DNA of 64,000 bases from JAEZHK01 sp040768845 (GTDB lineage Bacteria; Bacillota; Clostridia; Christensenellales; Aristaeellaceae). Below the pieces are notes generated by a model. The model made no database searches, was not told where the DNA came from, and saw only the letters and a program-made list of their open reading frames with translations. A program made the position numbers and the translations under genes. This document shows, one piece after another, positions 34,311-43,446 of this stretch. The stretch covers positions 526,362 to 590,361 of the forward strand of contig JAXGME010000002.1 in NCBI GenBank assembly GCA_040768845.1, given 5' to 3'. The first letter of the stretch is position 1. Each line of letters starts with the position of its first letter.

Positions 34311-36617
34311 ATGGCAGAGAGCATCCTGTCCAAAACCCTGACGCGCCAGTTGGAAAACTGGATGGAGAAGTCCAGCGACCACACCTTCTGCGAGCGCATT
34401 TCGCTGCTCATGAAGAGCGAGCCAATCTTCCGGGACGAACCCTACGCCGTCCGCTACGGCGACACGCTGGGCTACATCCTAGACAGGATCAGCGTACCGA
34501 TTGACGGCGACGAAATGCTGCTGGGCCGGGTGGCGGAGCGCATCCCCACACCGGAAGAGCGAAAGGCCGCCCTGGACGCCTACGCCGCCTGGTGGGACGA
34601 TAAGTCCCTCGACCAGATCCAGGAGGACATCCTGTGGTTTTACTCAAAGGCCTGGCTCCGGTGCCGGCCGCCGTGGTTTTATTCCTTCGGCCACTTGGCG
34701 CTGGATTGGGAGCTTCTGATGCGGGAGGGCATCGAGGGCTTTGAGCGCCTAGCGGAGCGGCGCCTGGCTGAAGGCACGGACGAGCGCGGGCGGCGCTTTC
34801 TCGAGGGCGCGCGCCTGTGCCATCGGGCCGTGTCCCGGTACATCGCCCGCTATGCCGGCGTTGCGGCCACCGCGGGCCGGGCCGACGCCGACAGCCTTCG
34901 GCACATCCGCCGCGGCGCGCCGCGCACATTTCACGAAGCGCTGCAGCTGATCTGGCTGATGACCCTGGTCGCTCAAAAGGTCTGCGGCTGCGGCGTGCTC
35001 AACTTCAGCCGCATGGATCAGTACCTGCTGCCCTTCTACCGCAGGGACATCATGGTCGGCACGCTCACCCCGACCTCGGCGCGGGCGCTGGTTCAGGAAT
35101 TCTTCTTCAAGAACAACGAAATCATGGCCAACACCGACCACATGAGCCTCGACACCGAATCCACGACCGGCACGCTGGAGGTGGCCTTTGACGACCCCAA
35201 CTACATCATCCTGGCGGGCCTTTTGCCCGACGGCCGCTCCGGCGTCAACGAGCTGACGGAGCTGATGGTGCAGGCAGCCCACGACCTGAAGCTGAAAAAC
35301 CCCTTCGTGGTGGTGCGCTGGCACCGGGGGATCGATGGAACCTTCTTTGAGTCGGTCGCGGCCGCGATGCGCGACAACGCCACCATGGTCGTCTACAGCG
35401 ACGAGGTGATGCTTCCCGCGCTGCGCCGGTGCGGCGTGGAGGAACCGGAGCTCTACGACTACGGCTTTTTCGGCTGCAACGACCCGATCATCCCGGCGGA
35501 GGAGGGCGGCCTGAGGCAATTGTGGCTGAACCTCGTCAAGCCGCTGGAACTGGCGCTCAACGAGGGCGACTATCCGATGGCGCCCGGCGGTACCAACCGG
35601 GGCCTCTACGTGTTCCCGCTGGAGGACCGGCTGACCGGCCTGATGACCGGCGCATACTACGGCGTCAAGACGCCGCCCCTGCGGCACATGGAGCGCATGG
35701 AGGATGTGCTCCAGGCCTACCGGGCGCAGCTGCGCTTTCTGATGCACAGCTACCGCCAGGGCATCGAGCGCGACATGGAGCTGGAAAAGCGCGTCAACGC
35801 CGGACGGCTGCGCTTTGAGGACTGCTTCCTCCCGGGGACGCTCAAAAACGCCGTCACCTGGAACAACGGCGGCACCAAGTACCACTATATCGTCGTCCAG
35901 GGGTCGGGCATTGCCACGGCGGCGGACGCGCTGTACGCCATCGACCGCCTGGTCTTCCGGGAAAAGGCGCTCACCCTCGAGCAGCTCAACGACATCCTGA
36001 AGTCCGACTGGGCGGGACACGAGGCGCTGCGCCAGCGCGTGCTGCACCTGCCCAAGTTCGGAAACGACGTGGACGAGGCGGACCGCTACGCCGCCTTTGT
36101 CAGCGAGGCCTTTGCCGACGCGGTGGCGGAGGAGGACGGGGGGCGCTACCTATACGGCTTTTTGCCCACGCTGTCCAGTGACCGCGATTTTACGACGATG
36201 GGGCTTTATGTCGGCGCCACCGCGGACGGGCGGCACGCGCGCGCACCCATCAGCGAAAACCAGTCCCCCGCCGAGGGCGCGGACCTCTCCGGCCTCACGG
36301 CACTGCTCAACTCCGCCTCCAAAATCCGCTTTGACCGCATCACCGGCGGCCCGCTGAATTTGCGGCTGCACCCCAGCGCTGTCGGCGGCGCAAACGGCGC
36401 GCGGCTGCTGGCGGCGCTGCTCGGGACCTATTTTGAAAACGGCGGGCTGCAGATCCAGATGAACGTAGTGGACAGCGAAACGCTGCGCCAGGCCCAGCGC
36501 GAACCCGAGAAATTCCGTGGCCTTTGCATCCGCGTGACGGGCTACAGCGCGTTCTTCACCCAGATGGGTCGGCGCGCGCAGGACGAGCTGATCCGCCGCA
36601 CCGAGCAGGCGCCGTAG
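34311..36617 (+). CDS. Glycyl-radical enzyme of unassigned type (Cys-Asn-Asp active site)
   Basis: 768 residues, with a PFL-like barrel and C-terminal glycyl-radical domain. The radical glycine is G744 (RVTGYSAFF) and the thiyl cysteine C389 lies in FFGCNDPIIP. In most non-PFL members the loop reads Cys-X-Glu, the Glu serving as acid/base; here it is Cys-Asn-Asp. Pyruvate formate-lyase is excluded because it has two adjacent cysteines. Other markers: TFHEALQLIWLMTLVAQKVC and HLPKFGNDVDEADRYA, normal for dehydratase/decarboxylase types. Located between two ribose-type importer operons, with its own activase and promoter. Substrate unknown; sugar-derived diol or an aryl acid are possibilities. 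Confidence 0.85.
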   Translation: MAESILSKTLTRQLENWMEKSSDHTFCERISLLMKSEPIFRDEPYAVRYGDTLGYILDRISVPIDGDEMLLGRVAERIPTPEERKAALDAYAAWWDDKSLDQIQEDILWFYSKAWLRCRPPWFYSFGHLALDWELLMREGIEGFERLAERRLAEGTDERGRRFLEGARLCHRAVSRYIARYAGVAATAGRADADSLRHIRRGAPRTFHEALQLIWLMTLVAQKVCGCGVLNFSRMDQYLLPFYRRDIMVGTLTPTSARALVQEFFFKNNEIMANTDHMSLDTESTTGTLEVAFDDPNYIILAGLLPDGRSGVNELTELMVQAAHDLKLKNPFVVVRWHRGIDGTFFESVAAAMRDNATMVVYSDEVMLPALRRCGVEEPELYDYGFFGCNDPIIPAEEGGLRQLWLNLVKPLELALNEGDYPMAPGGTNRGLYVFPLEDRLTGLMTGAYYGVKTPPLRHMERMEDVLQAYRAQLRFLMHSYRQGIERDMELEKRVNAGRLRFEDCFLPGTLKNAVTWNNGGTKYHYIVVQGSGIATAADALYAIDRLVFREKALTLEQLNDILKSDWAGHEALRQRVLHLPKFGNDVDEADRYAAFVSEAFADAVAEEDGGRYLYGFLPTLSSDRDFTTMGLYVGATADGRHARAPISENQSPAEGADLSGLTALLNSASKIRFDRITGGPLNLRLHPSAVGGANGARLLAALLGTYFENGGLQIQMNVVDSETLRQAQREPEKFRGLCIRVTGYSAFFTQMGRRAQDELIRRTEQAP

Positions 36618-36630
36618 CGCGCCCCGGGGG

Positions 36631-38088
36631 TCAGGCCGGGCCCGGCGCGGCGTCCGGCACGCGGAGCGTGACCACGGTGCCCCGGCCCGGCGCGCTCTCC
36701 ACCGACACGTGGCCCATGCCGTAGGTCAGCCGCATCCGCTGCAGCACGTTTTCAAGGCCGATGCCGCCCCGGGCGCCCGCCTCCCGGGGCGCCAGCACCT
36801 CGCGCAGCCGCTCCGGGCTCATGCCCGCGCCGTTGTCCCGCACCACCACGACCAGCGCCCCGTCCTCGATCCCGGCCGAAACCTCGATGCGGTCGCCCGC
36901 CTTGGGCTTGGGAAAGCCGTGCTGGACGGCGTTTTCGATCAGCGGCTGCACCACCATGCGCGGAATGGGCCGGAGCATCGCGTCCGGATCGACGCGGCAG
37001 GAATAGCCCAGGCGGTCGCCAAAGCGCGTCTTCTGGATGGCCACATAGTCCTCCGCCACGCCCAGCTCCTCCGAAAGCGGCGCGAACTGGGCGCGGTCGT
37101 TGAGCGAGTAGCGCAAAATGCCCGCCAGCCGGGAAACCATCGCGCCCGCGCGGGGCGCGTTTTCCATTTCGGCCAGCGCGCCGATGGAATTGAGCGTGTT
37201 GAACAGAAAGTGCGGGTTCATCTGCATGCGCAGCATGTCCAGCTCCGCGCTCTTGAGCAGGCTCTTCGTTTCCAGGTTGTCCACCTGCTGGCGGCTCAGC
37301 TCGCGCTCCACCTCGCGCTTTTCGATGGTCTCGGCCACCAGCACATTGTAGCTGTCCACCAATTCGCCCACCTCGCGAAGCGACGTGCGCCCGGAGGACG
37401 CGGCGACATCTTCGCCGGTTCTGGTAAAGTGGCGCATGCGGCTGACCAGCGTCTTGATGGGCCTGGACACGCCGCGAACCACCCACGCCGCGGCGAGCAG
37501 GCACGCGGCGGCCGTCAGCCCCATGAGCAGGTTGCCCCGCCGCGCGATGGAATCCAGCCGCGCGGAAAACTGATCGTAGGTGCCCTTGGCCTCGACGGTC
37601 AGCGCCTCGCTGGCGGCGCGGATCTCGCCCTCGATGTAGCCCTTGAGCCGCTGCAGGTACCGCTCGTAGACGGTCAGGTAGAGCGTGTAATCGGTGGAGA
37701 GGTTTGCCACCAGCTCGCGGTAGGTTTCGTCGAAGGTGGTGATCATGTTGCCGATGTCGATGATCCGGTAGCGCATGTCCCCCTCGACGCGCCCCTTCAC
37801 AAGCGCGAGCCCGGCGCGGGCGCGGGCGAGCGCGGTTTCATAGTTCCGTTCAAAGGCGGCGCGCTGGTCCGCCCGCCCGTTGCGAAGACTCCAGGCGGCC
37901 ATGTACATGCCGTCCACGTCGTCCTTGACCTCGATCATGCGGATCAGGAGCGAATACTCGCTGGCAAAGTCCACGTAAAAGGTCTGATAGTCCCGCCGGG
38001 ACCAGAAGCCGCTGGTGGTCATCACCGCGATGATCGCCAGAAAGCACAAAAAGAGCACCACCCAGATGGGGACGCGGTGTCGGGCCAT
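36631..38088 (-). CDS. LytS/YesM-type sensor histidine kinase
   Basis: 485 residues; ATG preceded by AGGAGG. One N-terminal membrane helix (8-30), an extracytoplasmic helical sensor (about 31-170), a second helix (170-190), a HAMP-like linker, then the His_kinase domain with phospho-acceptor MNPHFLFNTLNSI and an HATPase domain (QPLIENAVQHG N-box, RDNGAGM, GGIGLENV). The gene follows the response regulator by 10 bases. Probably controls one of the flanking ribose-type operons in response to an external sugar, as YesMN-type pairs do. Confidence 0.9.
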   Translation of the reverse strand: MARHRVPIWVVLFLCFLAIIAVMTTSGFWSRRDYQTFYVDFASEYSLLIRMIEVKDDVDGMYMAAWSLRNGRADQRAAFERNYETALARARAGLALVKGRVEGDMRYRIIDIGNMITTFDETYRELVANLSTDYTLYLTVYERYLQRLKGYIEGEIRAASEALTVEAKGTYDQFSARLDSIARRGNLLMGLTAAACLLAAAWVVRGVSRPIKTLVSRMRHFTRTGEDVAASSGRTSLREVGELVDSYNVLVAETIEKREVERELSRQQVDNLETKSLLKSAELDMLRMQMNPHFLFNTLNSIGALAEMENAPRAGAMVSRLAGILRYSLNDRAQFAPLSEELGVAEDYVAIQKTRFGDRLGYSCRVDPDAMLRPIPRMVVQPLIENAVQHGFPKPKAGDRIEVSAGIEDGALVVVVRDNGAGMSPERLREVLAPREAGARGGIGLENVLQRMRLTYGMGHVSVESAPGRGTVVTLRVPDAAPGPA

Positions 38089-38098
38089 AGAGCGCCTC

Positions 38099-39202
38099 CT
38101 ATCGCGCGCGGAAATCGTGGGGCGACACGCCGTAGTACCGGGCGAAGAGCTTGCGGAAGTAGGCGGGGTCGGCGTAGCCGCACCGGCGGGATACCTCGCC
38201 GGGGGACAGCCGGGTTTCCGCAAGAAGCCGCCGCGCCAGCCGCATCCGCCGCCGGGTGATGTACTCGATGAAGTTGACGCCCACCCGATCCTTGAAGCTG
38301 GCCGAAAGGTGCTGGGGCGATACGCCCAGCTCCAGCGCGAGGCTCTCCAGCGACAGCGACGCCAGCTGGTCGTCCCGGACAAAGCGGTCGATGTTGTCCA
38401 GCAGGTTCAGGCCCTTGTCGTCCTCGCCCCGGGCCATCAGAAGCCGGGCCAGCCGGCCCCACGCCGGCGCCCATTCGCCGCCATCCACCGGAAGCACGCG
38501 CCGGGGCGCGCCGGAAAAGCCCGCCTCGTGGCAGGCGTCGCCAAAGCGCTTTTCCCAGGCCGCCAGGCCGTCCGCCGGCGAAACCAGCGCCGTAAACAGC
38601 CCCTCCAGCGCGCCGGTAAACACATACCCCATGCTGGGCGCGCGCTTTTTCAGAAGATACCCCAGGCGGCTCAGCCGCTCCTCGCCCCCGCCCGGGCAGG
38701 CGGCGGCCATGATCAGCCCCTCGTCGAGGCGGCCGTAGTAGCGGCGGATCTGCGCGCGGGTGGCCTCGCCGAGTTCCCTGGACGTCAGAAGCGCCAGCAC
38801 CTGCTGGTCGGCAAAGGCCTCGGCGGCGGATATGCTGGCGTGGAACAATCGGGAGATCTTCTCCACCGCCTCCTCGCGGCGGACCGGCTTGAGCAAATAG
38901 CCCTTCACGCCGATGTCCAGCGCCTCGGACACCAGCGAAAAGGAATCATAGGCCGAGCAGATCAAAATCGACGCCATCGGGTAGGCGGCGAGAATCCGGC
39001 GCGACGCCTCCAGCCCGCTGATGCCCGGAATGCGGATGTCCATCAGCACGCCGTCCGGCCGGTAGCGGGCATACTTCTCCACGGCCTCCTCGCCGGTTTC
39101 CGCCTCGGCGACCACCGTCACGTCGGAAAAATTCCGGGAGAGCAGCGTCCTCAGCGCGAAGCGGGACAGCTCCTCATCATCCACCAACAGGACCGTGGGC
39201 AT
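38099..39202 (-). CDS. AraC-type response regulator (YesN-like)
   Basis: 367 residues. N-terminal receiver with DDEE acidic pocket and phospho-acceptor Asp in GVLMDIRIPG, conserved SAYD and KPV lysine; then a variable linker domain and a C-terminal AraC DNA-binding domain with two helix-turn-helix units (LSLESLALELGVSPQHLSAS and SPGEVSRRCGYADPAYFRKL). Partner of the downstream sensor kinase. Preceded by a small kinase-like gene 19 bases upstream. Confidence 0.9.
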   Translation of the reverse strand: MPTVLLVDDEELSRFALRTLLSRNFSDVTVVAEAETGEEAVEKYARYRPDGVLMDIRIPGISGLEASRRILAAYPMASILICSAYDSFSLVSEALDIGVKGYLLKPVRREEAVEKISRLFHASISAAEAFADQQVLALLTSRELGEATRAQIRRYYGRLDEGLIMAAACPGGGEERLSRLGYLLKKRAPSMGYVFTGALEGLFTALVSPADGLAAWEKRFGDACHEAGFSGAPRRVLPVDGGEWAPAWGRLARLLMARGEDDKGLNLLDNIDRFVRDDQLASLSLESLALELGVSPQHLSASFKDRVGVNFIEYITRRRMRLARRLLAETRLSPGEVSRRCGYADPAYFRKLFARYYGVSPHDFRAR

Positions 39203-39221
39203 GGTTCCTCCTTTCGCCGCG

Positions 39222-39671
39222 CTACAGCGTCCATTGGCGCACAAAGTCCGCGCCTTCGCAGACCCCGGTTTTGCGCACGGCCATGCGCAGCCGGTAGCCC
39301 AGCGCCATGTCCTGGCGGATCTGCACCTCGATCTCGTACTCGCAGGCCGGGTCCCGGAGCATTTCATCCGGCGCGCAGGCCGCCTCCGCGGCGTTTACAA
39401 GCGCCATGCGCGGCACAAAAAGGGCCGCGCACGGCATCGGCCCTAGGTGAATGCGGTTGCCGAAGCGGCCCTTGCGGATCTCGATCAGATCCTTCAGGGC
39501 CGCCCATTCGTCCGCAAGCGGAACCCAATCGCGGCACAGCGCCGCGTGGCGGACCAGGCGCTGCATGGAAGCCAGCAGGCGCGCGGTCCCCTGTGCGCCC
39601 TCAATGTCCGCCAGCTGGCTGGCCTGGGTCAGGTAATCGCAGATCTTTCCCGGCAGGTCGTCCCGCTCCAT
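39222..39671 (-). CDS. Small degenerate His_kinase-like protein
   Basis: 149 residues. Its middle (VPLADEWAALKDLIEIRKGR, FGNRIHLG, FVPRMALVNAA) parallels the sensor kinase downstream (APLSEELGVAEDYVAIQKTR, FGDRLGYS, IPRMVVQPLIEN). The phospho-acceptor histidine region is altered (MQRLVRHAALCRDW) and the ATP-binding N-box and G-boxes are missing. No membrane segment. It may be a decoy or dimerisation modulator of the adjacent two-component pair. Similarity is by eye; the alternative is a small protein of unrelated function. Co-directional with the URO-D gene before it. Confidence 0.6.
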   Translation of the reverse strand: MERDDLPGKICDYLTQASQLADIEGAQGTARLLASMQRLVRHAALCRDWVPLADEWAALKDLIEIRKGRFGNRIHLGPMPCAALFVPRMALVNAAEAACAPDEMLRDPACEYEIEVQIRQDMALGYRLRMAVRKTGVCEGADFVRQWTL

Positions 39672-39683
39672 GCACGCCTCCCG

Positions 39684-40865
39684 TCAGCGGTAGACGCCGT
39701 ACTCCTGAAGCGCCTCCCACATGGCCATGTAATTCTCCGGCGGCACGTCGCTCTGCACGTTGTGCACGGTGGAAAAGACGAAGCCGCCGCCGGGGGCCAG
39801 ATCGTCAATGCGGCGCCGGACTTCGTCCTTCACTTCCCGCGGCGTACCGCAGGGCAGCACGTGCTGGGTGTCCACGCCGCCGCCCCAGAAGGTGAAGCGG
39901 CTGCCCAGCTCCCGCTTGAGGCGGGCGCTGTCCATATCCTTGGCGCTGACCTGCACCGGGTTCAGGATGTTGACGCCCTCCTCGCAGAGCATATCCGCAA
40001 AGGGCAGCATGCTGCCGCAGGTGTGGTAGAAGATGTAGATCTCCGGCGCGCCGTTTTTGCGCGCCCTGTCGCGGATGAAGCCGAAGAGTTCCTTGTGGTA
40101 GGGCGACACCATCTCCCGGTAGAGGCCGGGCGACACCAATTGGCTGTTCTGGGTGGCCAGGTCGTCCGCCTCGGAGACGATCAGCACGTTTTCGCCCACC
40201 TCGTCCAGCGCCTTTTCCCAGTAGGCCAGCTTGTAGTCGGTGATCTTGCGCATCAGCGCGTGGCTGAATTCCTTTTCGGCCATCATGTCGCAGAAGAACT
40301 TCTCAAATCCGCTGGTCCACAGCGCCAGCTCCCAGATGCCTGCGTTGTGGCGGCCCAGGATGTAGGCGCGCTTTTCCCCGTTCACGTAGTTGTCCGCCCG
40401 CGCCTTCATGCCGGCAAAACGCGAAGGATCGTCCCCGGCAGGCATGTGGTAGGCGTCAAGGTCCTCGATGGTTTCGGCGTCCTGCAGCGGGTGGCTGACC
40501 ATGTCGAAGTAATGGCCGCCGTCCACCGGCATGCGCCAGCCGATGCCCAGCTCGTCGGTCATCAGCACGTATTTGCCGTCCGGAGACAGGCGCGGCTCGG
40601 AGCGCATCGGCGCCACGGCGATGGGGTTGGGGTCCACGCCGCGCACGTCCACCTTCAGAAGGTTCACCACGTCGTCGTCAATGCGCGCCAGTTGCTGGGT
40701 CATATCCTGGATGTCGATTTCGACCTCCGCGAGGCCCAGAAACTTTCTGAGCGCGCGGTAGGCGGATACGTTCATGCCCGTCAGAACGCACGCGCCCAGG
40801 TCGAAGGGAATCCTGTCCGGCTCCTTGTGCCGGAGCGCCGTCAGAACGCGCTCGTAGCTCGTCAT
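39684..40865 (-). CDS. URO-D/MtaA-family protein, probable methyltransferase-like
   Basis: 393 residues; start ATG with GGGAGG before it. The fold is that of uroporphyrinogen decarboxylase, but the arginines and Asp pattern of heme-pathway enzymes are not evident, while a Zn-type triad as in MtaA/MtbA methyl-transferases is possible: H281-T-C283-G and C339 (LPCGTPREV). It sits in a ribose-type importer operon, far from any heme genes. No corrinoid protein is encoded here, so the methyl carrier, if any, is elsewhere. A role in demethylating an imported methoxylated glycoside is a hypothesis. Confidence 0.75.
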   Translation of the reverse strand: MTSYERVLTALRHKEPDRIPFDLGACVLTGMNVSAYRALRKFLGLAEVEIDIQDMTQQLARIDDDVVNLLKVDVRGVDPNPIAVAPMRSEPRLSPDGKYVLMTDELGIGWRMPVDGGHYFDMVSHPLQDAETIEDLDAYHMPAGDDPSRFAGMKARADNYVNGEKRAYILGRHNAGIWELALWTSGFEKFFCDMMAEKEFSHALMRKITDYKLAYWEKALDEVGENVLIVSEADDLATQNSQLVSPGLYREMVSPYHKELFGFIRDRARKNGAPEIYIFYHTCGSMLPFADMLCEEGVNILNPVQVSAKDMDSARLKRELGSRFTFWGGGVDTQHVLPCGTPREVKDEVRRRIDDLAPGGGFVFSTVHNVQSDVPPENYMAMWEALQEYGVYR

Positions 40866-40894
40866 TGATATCCCTCCCGATAAAGATTCCCCGC

Positions 40895-41857
40895 TCAACC
40901 GGCTTTTTCCTGCCTGATCTTGCCGGCGCGGTCAATGAGCACCGCCGCCATCAGCGTAAAGCCCGTGACGAAGGTCTGCCAGTAGACGCTGACGTTGAGA
41001 AGCGTCATGGCGTTGGAGATCAGCGCCATCAGGATGCAGCCCAGGAAGGCGCCCACCACGGTGCCCTCGCCGCCGCTCATGGACGCGCCGCCGATGATGA
41101 CCGCGGTGATGACCTTCAGCTCCAGCCCCACGCCCGCGGTGGTGGAGGCCGAGCCCAGCCGCGCCGTCAGGATGATGCCGGCAAACGCCGCCAGAAGGCC
41201 CATGATCACGTAGTTGACAATCTGCATCCGCTCGGCGTGGATGCCGGAGAGCTTCGCCGCCTTGAAGTTGCCGCCGATATAATAGTTCTGGCGGAAAAAG
41301 CGGCTGCGGCGCAGCAGGAAATCGCCGATGATCACCAGAATCAGCATGTAGATCACCGGCATCTGCACCGGGCCCAGCTTGGCCTGGCCGATCCAGGTGA
41401 AGCTTTCGGGCAGGTTTGAGATATTTTTGCCGTTCATGAACACCAGCACCAGGCCGCGGCCCATGCTCTGGGAGGCCAGGGTGGTGACGAAGGGCGTGAT
41501 GCCCAGCCTGGCGATGGCGAAGCCGTTGAAAAGGCCCACCAGCGCGCCGGTGACGATGCCGCCCACCACGCCAAGCCACACCGGCACGCCGGACTTCATC
41601 AAAAGCGCCGCGATGCCGCCCGAGAGCGCCACGATGGAGCCCACCGACATGTCAAACCCGCCGCTGACCATCAGGCTGACCATGCCGACCACCATGATGG
41701 CCTCCATGGAAAGGCTCAAAAGCACCGCCAGCAGGTTGGCGCCGGAGAAAAAATAGGGCGAGGCAAAACACATCGCCGCGAACATCACCACCACCACGCC
41801 CATTAGCACCAGTTCGCGCGCGTTTTTCATCCGGCTGGTAAGGTTCTTGAGATTCAA
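40895..41857 (-). CDS. Ribose-type ABC importer permease
   Basis: 320 residues, CUT2 permease with SGGFDMSVGSIVALSGGIA and IGGASMSGGEGTVVGAFLG. Single permease, presumably homodimeric, next to its ATPase (three bases between). Confidence 0.92.
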   Translation of the reverse strand: MNLKNLTSRMKNARELVLMGVVVVMFAAMCFASPYFFSGANLLAVLLSLSMEAIMVVGMVSLMVSGGFDMSVGSIVALSGGIAALLMKSGVPVWLGVVGGIVTGALVGLFNGFAIARLGITPFVTTLASQSMGRGLVLVFMNGKNISNLPESFTWIGQAKLGPVQMPVIYMLILVIIGDFLLRRSRFFRQNYYIGGNFKAAKLSGIHAERMQIVNYVIMGLLAAFAGIILTARLGSASTTAGVGLELKVITAVIIGGASMSGGEGTVVGAFLGCILMALISNAMTLLNVSVYWQTFVTGFTLMAAVLIDRAGKIRQEKAG

Positions 41858-41860
41858 GGC

Positions 41861-43372
41861 TCATTCCTCCGTTCCGCTGTCCGAACCCGCCGCCAGGCTC
41901 ATGACGCTCTTTTCCGTGGCCGTCCAGCCGTCCAGGACGCCCGCCACCCGGCCATCCTTCATGACCACGATCCGGTCGGACACCCCCAGCACCTCGGTGA
42001 GATCCGAGGAGATCATGATGACGCCGCAGCGCTGCTCCCGCGCCAGCCTTCGCAGCAGCTGGTAGATTTCAAACTTCGCGCCCACGTCCACGCCGCGGGT
42101 GGGCTCGTCCACGATGAGCAGCTTCGGCCGGATGGACAGCCACTCGGCCAGAAGCACCTTTTGCTGGTTGCCGCCGGAGAGCTGGCTGACGCGCTTTTTG
42201 ACCGAGGGCGTCACCACGCCGAACTCCTTCACCGCGCGCCGGGTTTCCGTCTCCAGGAGGGCGTCCCGCATCAGCCCGTACCGGGCAAAGGCGCCCAGCC
42301 GGTTTGACGCCATGTTCTGGCAGATGTCGAAGTTGAGGTACAGCCCCAGGCTCTTGCGGTCCTCGGTCATATAGCCCACGCCCCGGGCGATGGCCTCGTC
42401 CGCGGACCGGGCCGCGTAGCGCGAACCCCAGAGCGTCATTTCGCCCAAATGCAGCCGGTCCGCGCCGAAGATCGCGCGGCCCACCTCGGTGCGGCCCGCG
42501 CCCACCAGCCCGGAAAAGCCCACAATTTCGCCCTCGCGCACGTCAAAGGATACGTCTTCAAATACGCCCGGGCGGGTCAGCCCCCGGGCGGTGAACACCA
42601 CGTCGCCCACCGGGCAGTCCCGGCGGCCGTAGATGTTGTCGATGGAGCGCCCCACCATGTGGCTGATGAGGAAGTCCTCGTTTGCATCCTCCACGGCGGC
42701 GTCGATCACCTTCTGGCCGTCCCGCAGCACGGTGACGGTGTCCGCGATTTCAAAGATCTCGCTCAGGTGGTGCGAAATGTACACAAAGGCGATGCCCTGC
42801 GCCCTGAGCTTCCGGATGTTTTCAAACAGCTTTTTGACCTCCACCTCGGTGAGGGAGCTGGTGGGCTCGTCCAGCACAATCACCTTGGGGGACTCGCTCA
42901 TGGCCTTCAGAATCTCCACCACCTGCTGGTTGGCGATGGACAGGTTGCGCACCGGCATGCCGGGCTCGATGTCGTCAATTTCAAAGAGCCGGAGCATTTG
43001 GGCCGCGTCGCGGCGCAGCTTTTTATAGTCCACCAACCCGCCGCGCCCCACCGGCTGACGGTTGAAGAAGATATTCTCCGCCACGCTGAGCTGGGGCACC
43101 AGGCTGAGCTCCTGAAACACGATGCCGATGCCGCTTTTGATGGAATCCCGCGGCGTCTGAAACATGGCGCGACGGCCGTTCACAAAAATTTCGCCCTCGT
43201 CGGGCTGATAGATGCCGCCCAGCACCATCATCAGCGTCGACTTGCCCGCGCCGTTTTCACCCACCAGCGCGTGCACCTCGCCGGGCTTTACGCGAAAGTC
43301 CACGCCCCCCAGCGCCCTGACGCCGGGAAAGCGCTTGACGATCCCCCGCGCCTCCAGCACATATTCGCTCAT
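41861..43372 (-). CDS. Ribose-type ABC importer ATPase, double domain
   Basis: 503 residues. First half Walker A GENGAGKST and Walker B VIVLDEPTSSL; second half signature QLSGGNQQKV and LLIVDEPTRGVD. Same layout as the ATPase of the operon at 22-33 kb, yet clearly divergent, so the two systems are not a recent duplication. Confidence 0.93.
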   Translation of the reverse strand: MSEYVLEARGIVKRFPGVRALGGVDFRVKPGEVHALVGENGAGKSTLMMVLGGIYQPDEGEIFVNGRRAMFQTPRDSIKSGIGIVFQELSLVPQLSVAENIFFNRQPVGRGGLVDYKKLRRDAAQMLRLFEIDDIEPGMPVRNLSIANQQVVEILKAMSESPKVIVLDEPTSSLTEVEVKKLFENIRKLRAQGIAFVYISHHLSEIFEIADTVTVLRDGQKVIDAAVEDANEDFLISHMVGRSIDNIYGRRDCPVGDVVFTARGLTRPGVFEDVSFDVREGEIVGFSGLVGAGRTEVGRAIFGADRLHLGEMTLWGSRYAARSADEAIARGVGYMTEDRKSLGLYLNFDICQNMASNRLGAFARYGLMRDALLETETRRAVKEFGVVTPSVKKRVSQLSGGNQQKVLLAEWLSIRPKLLIVDEPTRGVDVGAKFEIYQLLRRLAREQRCGVIMISSDLTEVLGVSDRIVVMKDGRVAGVLDGWTATEKSVMSLAAGSDSGTEE

Positions 43373-43400
43373 AGGCCCACCTCGCTTTGCTCGTCAAAAC

Positions 43401-43434
43401 AGCGCGGACGGACGGCGCGCCGTCCGTCCGCGCT
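43401..43434 (-). terminator. Perfect palindrome between binding protein and ATPase genes
   Basis: A 34-base perfect palindrome (arms AGCGCGGACGGACGGCG and complement). On the minus strand it follows the binding-protein stop by 12 bases and is trailed by GTTTTG. Acts probably as an attenuator and mRNA stabiliser. Confidence 0.7.
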
Positions 43435-43446
43435 GCGACGGCGGAA

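Noticed and set aside
34311..36617. Pyruvate formate-lyase
   Set aside because: PFL has adjacent catalytic cysteines; here a single cysteine in GCND and an activase with ferredoxin insert exclude it.
39684..40865. Heme-pathway uroporphyrinogen decarboxylase (HemE)
   Set aside because: Located in a sugar importer operon, and it shows a possible HxC...C zinc triad typical of methyltransferases instead.
43401..43434. Insertion-sequence end or recombination site
   Set aside because: The palindrome is one of a set of hairpins found after binding-protein genes and has no adjacent transposase.
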